Assembly: GCA_963169915.1 (NCBI GenBank)
Contig: CAUJEM010000096.1
Location: 1-40,386 of the forward strand
Direction of reading: 5' to 3'
Length of the DNA: 40,386 nt
DNA from: Myxococcota bacterium
GTDB lineage: Bacteria; Myxococcota_A; Polyangia; Polyangiales; Polyangiaceae
In this document: positions 9,020 to 18,100 of the stretch, piece after piece
Numbering within the stretch: the first letter of the stretch is position 1
Layout: each line of letters begins with the position of its first letter
Notes under the pieces: model-generated
Told to the model about the DNA's origin: nothing
The model's database searches: none
The model's input: only the letters and a program-made list of their open reading frames with translations
Program-made: the position numbers and the translations under genes

Positions 9020-10858
9020 TCACTCCAGCCGCCACACCTCTTGACCTCGGAGGCAGGCCAGCCGCTCCCCACCGTTGGCGACGACGCACTCGTGCAGCTC
9101 GCCCGGGGCGATGCCCTCCGCCGTCCAGCGCTCCGGGGCAGCGCCGCCCAGCACGAGCAAGCCCCACGGGCTCTCGGCCACCAGGCGCTTGCCGTCGCGA
9201 GAGCGCGCCGAGCCGCGAGGGATCTCGCCGGCCGTGACGGGGCCGATGCGGCTTGCGGCCACGAGCGCCTCGAGCCCTCCGGGCCCCCAGCCGAGCGGGC
9301 GCAGCTCCCCCGTGGGCTGCCCGCGGCCGGCCTGGCACGCTCCAGGGCGCGCCGCGAGCAGGCTCGTGGGCACCAGGGGGCGCGCGGTGCCGTCGGGGGC
9401 CGCCAGGCTGAGCCGGAGCAGCTCGTCGTCACAGCCTTGGACGACGCCGAGCCAGCGCTCCCCGCCAGCGCTGGTGGCCTCGAGGGGCCAGCGCGCCGGC
9501 CCCACCCCAGCCTCGGGCTCCAGCGGTGAGGGCTCGCGCGCGTCCGGCGCGACGACGCGCACCCCGTCGGGGGTCTGGACGTGGAGCGTCCCGTCGGCCT
9601 CGAAGCTGAGCGGGCTATAGCGAGGCGGCTCGGTGGCGGCGCGCGCGCGCACCTTCAGCCCGTCGAGCTTGGTGGCGGTGGCGCTCACCTGGGTGGTCGC
9701 GCGCGTGAGGCGCTGCTCGAAGCGCGCGCGCCGATCCTTCGGCAGCGCACCGAACCAGCCGTCACGCTGGAGCCGAGCGCTGGCCTCGAGCAGCTCGCCC
9801 TCGCCGAGGGCTGCGTCCAGCTCCGCCGCCGTCAGGTCCGCGAGCGTCTTAGCCAGCGCCCCGCAGCCGAGCGGCGTGCCGTCGGCGCCGTGGAGGCGCG
9901 GCGCGCCGAGCTCCGGGCACCAGCGCGTGAGCGCGCGGCGCACCTGGCTCACGCCGGCGGTGACCTGGGCACGCTCGCTCTTGCGCTGAGCGCGCTGGAG
10001 CCAGCGCGTCGCCAGCGTGGCGAAGGTGGCGGCGGGCTCGCTCGGATCACGCGCCACGCCGGCAGCCCTATCGAGGAACACGAGGGGGGCGACCACGGGC
10101 TCCCGCTCTCCGGCGAGGGTGAGCCGGAGCTCGATCCGCGCGTCGTCACGGCCGTCGGCGTCGCGGTCCGAGGAGTCCACGTCGAGCTCGAGCCGATCAC
10201 CCTCGCCGAGCGCCGTGAAGCGCAGGGCGAGCAAGAGCGGACGCTCAGGCCGGGTCGAGGCGAGCACGAGCGCGCGCGCGGCGGCGCTCGGGGCTCGCGC
10301 GACCTCGCAGTGGGCGGTGACGTCCCAGCCGAGCGTGGTCTGCCCCGTGGCCGTCAGCTCGCCCGCGAAGGTGCAGTCGCCGCCCTCGGGCATCCAGGCC
10401 GGTAGCGTGAGCAGGCGGCGTGCTCGGCCCGCGGCGTGGAGCCACAGCTCGGGGCGCCCACCGCGCCGCGCGTCGCGCGGGGTGACGACGTAGCCGACGG
10501 CGTCACCGGCCAGCGTGAGCACGGCGCGCTCGAAGACGTAGCCGCTCGGGGCGGTCAGCGCCTGCCCTTCGACGTTCCAGCTCGTCGCTCCGCGGGGAGC
10601 CAGCAGGGAGCGGCGGATCGCCAGAGGAGACGCTGGCGGGGCGCTGGGGGGGGGCGGCGCGCTGGCCGAGGGCGTGCTGGGAGCAGGGGTGGAGGCCGAC
10701 GCCGTGGCGCCGCCGACCGTCCCGAACGGCGTGAAGGGGCGCTCTGACTCGCACCCGAGCGTGAGCCCAGCGGCCAAGAGCACGGCCCAGGCCGCGCCGC
10801 GACCCAGCCACGGGGGCGGAGCGGAGTGGCAGGGGGGAGGGGAGGGGCGTTCACGCAC
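9020..10858 (-). CDS. Large predicted lipoprotein with a Ca-binding-like acidic loop
   Basis: I do not recognise a family. The 612-residue product has an N-terminal signal with LAAGLTLGC (Cys36), then a Ser/Ala/Pro-rich tether (about 48-80). Around residues 226-239 there is DVDSSDRDADGRDD, an acidic D-x-D-x-D-G loop like those of thrombospondin type 3 or EF-hand repeats, suggesting one bound calcium. The C-terminal third (about 400-612) has short strands reminiscent of beta-propeller blades, such as FEADGTLHVQTPDGVRVVAP and SRDGKRLVAESPWGLLVLGG; that is an impression only. GTG 10858 is the start by default, without a convincing ribosome site. It is probably exposed at the outer membrane. Confidence 0.7.
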   Translation of the reverse strand: MRERPSPPPCHSAPPPWLGRGAAWAVLLAAGLTLGCESERPFTPFGTVGGATASASTPAPSTPSASAPPPPSAPPASPLAIRRSLLAPRGATSWNVEGQALTAPSGYVFERAVLTLAGDAVGYVVTPRDARRGGRPELWLHAAGRARRLLTLPAWMPEGGDCTFAGELTATGQTTLGWDVTAHCEVARAPSAAARALVLASTRPERPLLLALRFTALGEGDRLELDVDSSDRDADGRDDARIELRLTLAGEREPVVAPLVFLDRAAGVARDPSEPAATFATLATRWLQRAQRKSERAQVTAGVSQVRRALTRWCPELGAPRLHGADGTPLGCGALAKTLADLTAAELDAALGEGELLEASARLQRDGWFGALPKDRRARFEQRLTRATTQVSATATKLDGLKVRARAATEPPRYSPLSFEADGTLHVQTPDGVRVVAPDAREPSPLEPEAGVGPARWPLEATSAGGERWLGVVQGCDDELLRLSLAAPDGTARPLVPTSLLAARPGACQAGRGQPTGELRPLGWGPGGLEALVAASRIGPVTAGEIPRGSARSRDGKRLVAESPWGLLVLGGAAPERWTAEGIAPGELHECVVANGGERLACLRGQEVWRLE

Positions 10859-11025
10859 GGCGGCGCTGGAGCATAGACGCTCGCTCGGGGCTTGGGAAAA
10901 CCCGAGGGTCTTCGACCGGTCGCCTGGCGTGCCAGTGCGGGGGGGGGTGACAGGTCGAGCTGGGCTCTCTAGGCTTCCCCGCCGCGGCAGTGCGCGTCAG
11001 CCTCGGCCTCGGGTGAGCGTCCAAC
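10859..11025. promoter_or_regulatory. Divergent intergenic region with palindromes
   Basis: This 167-base gap separates the lipoprotein (minus) from the ABC transporter operon (plus) and should hold both promoters. It contains a stem CTCGGG (10884-10889)/CCCGAG (10901-10906), a perfect palindrome CGACCGGTCG (10913-10922) and a run of nine G (10939-10947). GGTGAG about 10 bases before ATG 11026 is the likely ribosome site. I cannot assign -35/-10 boxes with confidence. Confidence 0.4.
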
Positions 11026-12006
11026 ATGTCCGAAGAGCAGTACGCCGTCGAAACCCATGGGCTCGGGAAGATCTATGGCGGCAAGGTCCACGCGCTGAAG
11101 GCGGTGGACCTGAAGGTCCCGCTGGGGAGCGCCTTCGGGCTGCTGGGCCCCAACGGCGCGGGAAAATCCACCCTCGTCAAGACGCTGCTGTCCATCGTGC
11201 GGCCGACCGCGGGCTTTGCCACGCTGCTCGGGGTGGACATCGAGCAGCCGGCCGCGCGCCGCCACGTCGGCTATCTGCCGGAAGGCCACCGCTTCCCGGC
11301 GTACCTGACGGGGCGCGGCGTGTGCGAGTATTTCGGGAAGCTGAGCGGGCTGACGGGCAGCAGCCTGGCGCGCGAGGTGGACGAGAAGCTCGAGCTGGTC
11401 GGGATGCGGGAGTGGGCGAGCACCCGCGTCAGCAAGTACAGTAAGGGGATGCAGCAGCGGGTGGGCTTGGCGCAGGCCATGCTCGGCAAGCCCCAGCTCG
11501 TGTTTTTGGACGAGCCCACCGACGGGGTCGATCCGGTGGGGCGTCAGCAGATCCGCGCGGTCATCCAGCAGCTCCGCGCCTCGGGGACCACGGTGTTCCT
11601 CAACTCCCACCTGTTGCTGGAGGTCGAGCAGATATGCTCGCACGTCGCCATCATGCACCACGGGAGCGTGCTGCGGCAGGGGACGCTGGAGGAGATCCGG
11701 GACGCCGTCCGCGGGGAGGGGACCCGGCGCCGCGTGCGCTTCGGTGTGGGGCCAGTCGGTGACGCGGCGCGCGCGGAGCTGGCGGCGCTCGCGCCCATCG
11801 AGGCGGAGGAGCCTGGCTCCTTGACGATCGGCGTGGAGCGCCGAGAGCTCGTCCCGAGGCTCATCGACGCACTGCGCGCGCACGGCGTGGACGTCTACTC
11901 CGTGGAGCCGGAGCGCATGAACTTGGAGGACGCCTTCATCGGCGTCATCGGGCAGCAAGACGATCAGGGGGTGGGTGGGACCCAGCTCTCGAGGGTGGCC
12001 TCATGA
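11026..12006 (+). CDS. ABC transporter ATP-binding protein (ABC-2 type exporter)
   Basis: This 326-residue ATPase powers the membrane partner encoded next. It shows Walker A GPNGAGKST at 41-49, signature YSKGMQQRVGLAQ at 138-150 (Lys in place of the usual Gly-Gly form), Walker B LVFLDEPTDGVDP at 158-170 and the switch His195 in NSHLL. The region after residue 220 is a C-terminal extension typical of drug/lipid/polysaccharide-type ABC-2 ATPases such as CcmA- or NatA-like proteins. The substrate is not predictable. The stop overlaps the permease start (ATGA), so the two are translated together. Its upstream gap has a palindrome that could be an operator. Confidence 0.93.
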   Translation: MSEEQYAVETHGLGKIYGGKVHALKAVDLKVPLGSAFGLLGPNGAGKSTLVKTLLSIVRPTAGFATLLGVDIEQPAARRHVGYLPEGHRFPAYLTGRGVCEYFGKLSGLTGSSLAREVDEKLELVGMREWASTRVSKYSKGMQQRVGLAQAMLGKPQLVFLDEPTDGVDPVGRQQIRAVIQQLRASGTTVFLNSHLLLEVEQICSHVAIMHHGSVLRQGTLEEIRDAVRGEGTRRRVRFGVGPVGDAARAELAALAPIEAEEPGSLTIGVERRELVPRLIDALRAHGVDVYSVEPERMNLEDAFIGVIGQQDDQGVGGTQLSRVAS

Positions 12007-13148
12007 GCGCGTTCCTCGCCATCGTGGGGGACACCTGGCGCCAGTCCAAGCAACAGATCGTCTTCTTCTTGATGATCGGCGTGATGGCGCTGTTCACCGC
12101 GGGCTTCGTGGCTCTGCCCAAGGCCACCACGACGGCGGAGGGCGTGCCCGTGCTCGGCCTCTCCTGGACGAAGCCAGGGCAAGGGAGCACCTACTTCGCA
12201 GAGCAGTGGGACCAGACCTACGCCAGCTCGCTCGACAGCGAGGTGCGCGCCGCGCAGCGGCTCGAGGCGCCGCGCGAGGCCCTGGAGCAAGCCGCCCGCG
12301 CCGCAGAGCGCGCCTTCCAGCGCTACCAAGCAGCGGAGGCCGCGCACGAGCCACCGCCCACGCTCGAGCCGCTGAAGGCCGAGGCCAGCCGAGCCGCCAA
12401 GGAGCTGGACCAGCGCAAGGCGGATCTGGAGGCGGAGCATCGCTCCATCGAAGAGGAGAAGCAGCGCCTCGTCGAAGCCCGCAGCCAGGGGATGACGCCG
12501 CTCGAGAAGGGCGTCGAGGTGTGGCTGTCGATCTTCGCGTCGTGGCTGTTCACGCTCAGCATGTTGGGGTTCATCGCCGCTTGCGCGGGCTACTACCCGA
12601 ACATGCTGGCGGCGGGTGCGGTGGACGTGCTGGTGAGCAAGCCCGTCGGGCGGCACGTGCTGTTCTTCGGGAAGTACGCGGGTGGGCTCGTGCTCTACGC
12701 GGTGGCGCTGCTCGGCTGCTACCTCCTCGCCTTCGTGGGGCTGGGGCTCCGCACCGGTGTCTGGCTCTTCAGCGTCTTCAACGCGACCACTTTGACGCTG
12801 TTCAGCGTGGCCTTGCTCTACGCCATCGTGGGCGCCATCGGCACCTGGACGCGCAGCACGGCCTTCGCGCTGGTCGTAGGCTACATCTTTTACCTGGTGA
12901 TCGACGGCGTCGTCGGCATCGCGCAGAGCCTCGCCTCCACGGAGCTCGCGGAGCAGGTGCCGTGGGTGAAGGCCGTGGGGCAATGGGCGCGGATCTTGTT
13001 CCCGGGCTTCGGGCGGCTGAAGGATGCGGTGGGCGCCTCGGTGCTGCACGTCCCGGTGTTCGAGGCGCAGGTCTTGGCGGTGGCGGGCGCGTGGCTCGCG
13101 GCCTGCTTGGGCCTAGCCTACTGGCGCTTCAAGACCACGGACTTCTGA
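12003..13148 (+). CDS. ABC-2 type permease with a large coiled-coil loop
   Basis: The 381-residue partner of the preceding ATPase has a first membrane segment at about 18-38, a long hydrophilic loop (39-170), and at least five further membrane segments from about 173 to the C-terminus, ending with LAYWRFKTTDF. The loop includes a strongly predicted coiled coil (about 78-162, rich in E, A, R, K, Q in heptads), placed outside the cytoplasm if TM1 starts inside. ABC-2 permeases of the NatB/Nos-type family can have an extracytoplasmic insert here, but a coil of about 85 residues is distinctive and could reach through the periplasm or peptidoglycan, or bind a partner. The start overlaps the ATPase stop by four bases. 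Confidence 0.88.
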   Translation: MSAFLAIVGDTWRQSKQQIVFFLMIGVMALFTAGFVALPKATTTAEGVPVLGLSWTKPGQGSTYFAEQWDQTYASSLDSEVRAAQRLEAPREALEQAARAAERAFQRYQAAEAAHEPPPTLEPLKAEASRAAKELDQRKADLEAEHRSIEEEKQRLVEARSQGMTPLEKGVEVWLSIFASWLFTLSMLGFIAACAGYYPNMLAAGAVDVLVSKPVGRHVLFFGKYAGGLVLYAVALLGCYLLAFVGLGLRTGVWLFSVFNATTLTLFSVALLYAIVGAIGTWTRSTAFALVVGYIFYLVIDGVVGIAQSLASTELAEQVPWVKAVGQWARILFPGFGRLKDAVGASVLHVPVFEAQVLAVAGAWLAACLGLAYWRFKTTDF

Positions 13149-13180
13149 GGGCGCGCCCGGCGCCGAGGCCAGACTGCGGC

Positions 13181-13963
13181 TCAGCGCCCCTTGAAGCTCG
13201 CGGCGCGCTTCTCCAGAAAGGCGCGCGTCCCCTCGCGCTGATCTTCGGAGCCGAACAGCCCGGCGAACGCCAGGGTCTCCAGCTCACAGGCCACGCGCAG
13301 GTCGGCGTTGGAGCCCTCGAGCATGGCGCGCTTGCTCGCGCTGACGGCGAGCGGACCCTTCTCGGCGATCTTCTTGGCCGCGGCGAGCGCCTCCGGGAGC
13401 AGGCGGTCGCGAGGGAAGACGCGGTTGACGAGGCCGATGCGCCGCGCCTCCTCCGCGTCGATCATCACGGCGGAGAGCACCAGCTCCCGCGCCCAGCCGA
13501 GGCCGACGCGCCGTGACAGCCGCTGCGTGCCGCCGAAGCCCGGCATCAGCCCCAGGTTGACCTCCGGCTGACCGAACTTCGCGTTGTCTGCGGCGTAGAT
13601 GAAGTCACAGCACAGCGCGAGCTCACACCCGCCGCCGAGCGCGAAGCCGGCGACGGCGGCGATGACGGGGAAGGGCAGCGCCTCGAGCTGGTGACCGACC
13701 CGGTGCCCCTCCGCGGCGAAGGCCTTGGCCTCGACGGGTGAGAGCGCCGCCATCTCCGCGATGTCCGCGCCCGCGACGAAGGCCTTGCCGCCCGCGCCAG
13801 TGAGCACGGCCGCGCGGACGGAGCCGTCGTCCAGCGCCGACAGGGCGTGGCTGAGCTCACGCAGGACGGTGCGATTGAGCGCGTTGAGCTTCTCGGGTCG
13901 GTGGAGGGTGAGGGTGGCGACGTCGCCGTCGCGCTCGAGGAGGAGGGTCTCGTAGTTTGACAT
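13181..13963 (-). CDS. Enoyl-CoA hydratase/crotonase
   Basis: This 260-residue crotonase-fold enzyme adds water to a 2-enoyl-CoA to give 3-hydroxyacyl-CoA. The oxyanion-hole motif is AFVAGADIAEM (61-71) and GFALGGGCELAL (106-117). Both catalytic glutamates are present: Glu114 (GGCELA) and Glu134 (FGQPEVNLG), followed by GFGGTQRLSR. Length and motifs fit a short-chain enoyl-CoA hydratase or 3-hydroxybutyryl-CoA dehydratase. It lies 18 bases downstream of the 3-hydroxyacyl-CoA dehydrogenase gene on the same strand, so both are probably one operon and catalyse adjacent steps. No thiolase or acyl-CoA dehydrogenase is in the window. Confidence 0.92.
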   Translation of the reverse strand: MSNYETLLLERDGDVATLTLHRPEKLNALNRTVLRELSHALSALDDGSVRAAVLTGAGGKAFVAGADIAEMAALSPVEAKAFAAEGHRVGHQLEALPFPVIAAVAGFALGGGCELALCCDFIYAADNAKFGQPEVNLGLMPGFGGTQRLSRRVGLGWARELVLSAVMIDAEEARRIGLVNRVFPRDRLLPEALAAAKKIAEKGPLAVSASKRAMLEGSNADLRVACELETLAFAGLFGSEDQREGTRAFLEKRAASFKGR

Positions 13964-13981
13964 GGGGAGGGGTCCCTGGGG

Positions 13982-14878
13982 TCAGCGCTCGAAGGCGCGG
14001 CCGGTCTTCTGGCCTTTGTCGTCGTAGGTGTAAAATCCGCGCCCCACCTTCCGGCCGTACCAGCCGGCCGCGACCAGGTTGCGCAGCAGCGTGGCGGGGC
14101 GGTACTTGTCGTCGCCAAATTCGCGGTGGAGCACCTCCGCGATGGACAGCAGGGTGTCGAGGCCGATGAGATCCGCGAGCTCGAGCGGCCCCATCGGGTG
14201 GTTGAGGCCGAGCTTGGCGCCGAGATCGATGTCCTCCGGCGAGCCGAGGCCCTCTTGGAGCACGAAGCAGGCCTCGTTGAGGAACGGCACGAGCATCCGG
14301 TTGACGACGAAGCCCGGCTGGTCTTTGCTGGTGATGACGGTCTTGCCGAGCTGCAGCGCCAGCGCGCTGATGAGCTGGGTGGTCTCGTCGCTGGTCTGCA
14401 CGCCCCGCACGATCTCCACGAGCTTCATCAGCGGGACCGGGTTCATGAAGTGCATGCCGATGACCTGCGTCGGCCGCGACGTTTGCCCCGCCAAGCGCGT
14501 GATGGAGATGCTGGAGGTGTTGGACGCGAGGATCGCGCCGGGCTTCATGGCGGCGTCCGCGCGCCGAAACAGGTCGATCTTGAGCGCCTGCTCTTCGGTG
14601 GCGGCCTCGATGACGAGCTCGGCGTGTCCGAGCGCGTCGACGCCGGCGACCGGCATGATCCGCGCCAAGATCTCGGCGGCGACCTGGGCCTCCAGCTTTC
14701 CCTTGCCCACCTGCTTCTGCAAGATGCGCTCGATCTTCCCCTTGCCCGTCTCCGCGCGCTCGCGGTTGGCGTCGACCAGCAGCACGTCGTACCCGCTGGT
14801 CGCGGCGACTTGGGCGATGCCGCCGCCCATTTGGCCCGCGCCGATGACCCCGATCTGCTTCATGTCGTTCACGTTCAT
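13982..14878 (-). CDS. 3-hydroxyacyl-CoA (3-hydroxybutyryl-CoA) dehydrogenase
   Basis: The enzyme interconverts 3-hydroxyacyl-CoA and 3-oxoacyl-CoA with NAD(H). The 298-residue product begins with a Rossmann motif, IGVIGAGQMGGGIAQ (about 8-22). It carries the family signature GMHFMNPVPLMKLVEIVRG with the catalytic His and Glu, SNTSSISIT, and the helical C-terminal domain with DQPGFVVNR and GLNHPMGPLELADLIGLD. Size and form match HbdA/PaaH-like single-function enzymes. I chose ATG 14878 (MNVNDMKQ); ATG 14863 is nearly as good and would leave the palindrome farther upstream. It is the first gene of an operon with the crotonase and diverges from the giant repeat gene. Confidence 0.92.
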   Translation of the reverse strand: MNVNDMKQIGVIGAGQMGGGIAQVAATSGYDVLLVDANRERAETGKGKIERILQKQVGKGKLEAQVAAEILARIMPVAGVDALGHAELVIEAATEEQALKIDLFRRADAAMKPGAILASNTSSISITRLAGQTSRPTQVIGMHFMNPVPLMKLVEIVRGVQTSDETTQLISALALQLGKTVITSKDQPGFVVNRMLVPFLNEACFVLQEGLGSPEDIDLGAKLGLNHPMGPLELADLIGLDTLLSIAEVLHREFGDDKYRPATLLRNLVAAGWYGRKVGRGFYTYDDKGQKTGRAFER

Positions 14879-14884
14879 GGCTTG

Positions 14885-14902
14885 CGCGGTAGCACTACCG
14901 CG
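14885..14902. promoter_or_regulatory. 18-bp palindrome just upstream of the dehydrogenase start, probable operator
   Basis: CGCGGTAG and CTACCGCG form perfect 8-bp arms around a CA spacer, six bases before ATG 14878. Palindromes of this size in front of beta-oxidation operons are commonly TetR/FadR-type operators (family knowledge); no regulator gene is adjacent, so this is inference. In RNA it could also form a hairpin masking translation initiation. The remaining gap to 15103 is the shared upstream region of the giant gene. Confidence 0.5.
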
Positions 14903-15051
14903 AGTGGCAGCCGTAGGAAAGTCGAGCGCGCCCGAGAGGCGGGGGGCGGGCGTCCGGGCGGCGGCGTCAGCCTGGGCGCGCGTAGGCCCCCCGGGGGACG
15001 TGCTCGCCCTTGTGTCAGCCGGGGGGCCCGGCCTAATCTCGACGTCCCAGG

Positions 15052-15068
15052 GCGCTCTCGGAGAGCGC
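15052..15068 (+). promoter_or_regulatory. Leader hairpin and ribosome site of the giant gene
   Basis: GCGCTCT (15052-15058) pairs with AGAGCGC (15062-15068) across CGG, about 36 bases before the start codon. GGAGGA at 15092-15097 is a strong ribosome site, six bases before ATG 15104, which fixes the start. Promoter boxes are not clear. Confidence 0.45.
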
Positions 15069-15103
15069 GCGGGACTCAAGCCGCGACGAGCGGAGGATAG
15101 AGC

Positions 15104-18100
15104 ATGGATTTTTCACTGATCCAGACGGCGTTGGGGCAGCTTCAAGAGGACCCGGATGTAGCGGAGGCGTGGGCTACGCTCAGGGCGGAGGTGCAGCCTG
15201 GCGCGGAGGATCTGACGGAGCTGCTCAAGCTGTTGGGTCGTGCCCGGGAGGCGCACCTCGAGCGAGGCGAGTGGGAGGCCGCCGCGTCCCTCGCGGAGCT
15301 GGAGGTGTGCGCCGCGACGGACCGCGCAGAGGAGAAGGAGCGGCTCCTCATCCACGCGAGGCTGCTGCGTGAGGAGCTGCTGGACGACGAGGGGGCGGAG
15401 ATAGCGCTGCTGCGCCTCAAGGAGCTGGGTGCCCCGGAGGCGGACACCGGGCTGGACGAGATCGAGGCGCGCCGGGCGCGCTGGCAAGAGCTCCGCGACA
15501 ACTACGCCGGGGAGGTGGAGGGGGCCCCGGATGACGTCTACCGCGCGTCCATGTTGATGCGCGCGGCGGAGGTAGAGCTGCGCTACGGCCAAGAGCAGGC
15601 GAGTCCTGCCGTCGTCGAGCGACTCGAGCAGGCGGTGCGGCTCGACCCCACCAACGGCCGCGCCGTGCAGATGCTGGAGCTGGTGCTGCGTCGTACCGAG
15701 CAGTGGGAGCCACTGGCGCGGCTGCTCGCGCGCTTCGCGGAGCGGGCGGAGGCGGTCGCGGAGCGGGTCGCTGCGGGCCTGCGGCTGGGGCGGCTCTTCG
15801 ACAGGAAGCTCGCGGATCCGGAGCGCGCGGCGCGCGCCTTCGACCGCGTCTTGTCGGCCGAGCCGTCGCGGCCGGAGGCGGCGCGGTACCTGGCGAACTA
15901 CTACGAGAAGAGCGAGCGCTGGTCGGATCTGGCCGCCATGTACGAGCGCGCGCTGCGCGCCCGCGCCAGCTCCGGCCCGGAGGCGCTGGGCGACATCATC
16001 CAGATCGCCATGCTGCACTGGCGCAAGCGCGAGCGCCCGGACGACGCGGAGCCCTGGTTCGAGCAGCTCCGCAAGCTCGAGCCGGCCAGCCCCCTGGTGC
16101 TCAATTTCTACCGTGAGTACTGCGGCGCCTCCGGCGACGAGGCGCAGCTGCTCAGCGTGCTGCAAGGCGCGCACCGCGTGATGCCCGACGGCCCGGACAA
16201 GATCGAGGTCGGGACGGAGCTGGGGCGGCTCGCCGAGGGCCAGGCCAACGCGCAGAAGGCCATCGAGCAGTACAAGGCCGTCCTCCGTCAGGATCCGAAC
16301 AACGAGGAGGCGCGGGAGGCGCTCAAGCGGCTCTACCGCCAGACCGAGGGCTACACGGCGCTGGTGGAGCTGTTGCGCCAGCAGCTCGAGCGCCTCCCCG
16401 CGGACCACGTCGCCGAGCGCGTGGCCGTCCTGCGAGAGGTCGCCAAGATCTACCGCAACCACCTCAAGAGCGACACCGCGCTGGTGTCGGTCCTGCACCA
16501 GATCGTCCAGCTCGACGAGCGCGTGGACGCCAGCGACGTCCTCGAGCTGCGGGAGCTGGTGGCGCTGTATGAGAAGCTGGGGCGCTGGCGGGATCTGCTC
16601 ATGCAGCAGCAGAAGCTAGCGGAGGTGACGCCGGACCCCGCAGAGAAGCTCGCGCTGCTGCGCGCCGTGGCGCGGCGCTGGCTCGAGCAGTTCTCCAACG
16701 CGCAGAACGCCACGGAGGCGTACGAGCAGCTGCTGGCGCTCTCCCCGGACGACTCCGAGGCGCGCGAGCGCCTCGAGGAGCTGTACCGTAAGCGGCGCGC
16801 CTGGCCGGCGCTCTTCGCGCTGTTGGAGGGCCAGCTCGCGGAGACGCAAGGCTCGCAGCGGATCTTGCTCCTCCGAGAGCTGGCGCAGCTCGCCGCGGAG
16901 CGGCTCAACCGCGGGGCTGACGCCATCGCGCTCTACATGCAGATCTTGGCGCTGGATCCCGCCAAAGTGGACGTGCTCGACGCCGTGGAGAAGCAAGCGG
17001 AGCGCGCGAAGGACTACGCCACGCTGTCGGAGGTGCTCGAGCGACGCGTCCAGCTCCTCGGGGAGGACCCCGCGGCGCTCACGGTGCTGCAGAAGCTGGG
17101 CGGCGTCTACGCGGATCAGCTCGGAGACGCGGCGCGCGCCGCCGCCACGTGGCGCCGGGTGCTCGAGCTGTCGCCGGGTCACGCGCGCGCGCTGCGGACG
17201 CTCCGAGACACGTACCTGGCCAGCGGTGACCTCGAGGCGCTGGAGGAACTCTACGGCTCCCAGGCGGACTGGGACGGCCTCGCCGACGTGCTGAGCAGCG
17301 CCGCGGACAAGGCGAAGGAGCCCGCGCAGAAGATCGAGCTGAGCTACCGCGCCGCCGCCATCTTCGAGGAGCGGCTAGAGCAGCCCGAGCGCGCCGTGCG
17401 GTCGTACGAGCGCGTGCTGTCGGCGGACCCCACGGACGCGCGCGCCGCGGGTCGGCTGCTCCCACTCTACGAGCGAGACGAGAAGTGGGCGCGGCTGCCG
17501 GCCTTGTACGAGGTGCTGTTGGCCAGCGCGTCCTCGGACGAGCAGCGCCTCGAGCTGCTCGGGAGGCTCATCGGCGTCACCGGGGACAGGCTCGGGGACC
17601 GGCGGGCGGCCGTGCGCAACGCGCGAGACGCTTGGGAGCTGGCGCCAGAGAGCGACGCTGCGCTCGAGCTGTTCGAGCGCAGCGCGCGTGATGCGGGCTC
17701 GTGGGAGGGCTTCACGGAGGCTCTGGAGCAGCGCTTGAAGTCACTGCCGGCGGCGCCGGAGCCAGCGCTGGAGCCGGCGCCGGAGGCCGGCAAGAAGGGC
17801 AAGAAGGGCAAGAAGGGCAAGCCCGCGGTGGAGGCCAGCGCGCCGCGCGCCGCTGCGGATCCGCAGCGGCGCATGCTCGAGCTGAAGCTGGCGGCGGTGT
17901 ACGCCGACGAGCTGGGGCGGGTGGACGACGCCATCGCGACCTACAAGCGCTTGCTGGAGCTCGAGCCTGCGGACGCGGACGCCGCGAGCCAGCTCGAGGC
18001 GCTGCTGCGCCGCGCCGATCGCCGGGACGAGCTGCGCTGGCTGCTCGAGCTGCGGGTCGACAGCGCGCAGAGCGAGGAGCAGCGGGTGGCGCTGCTCTCG

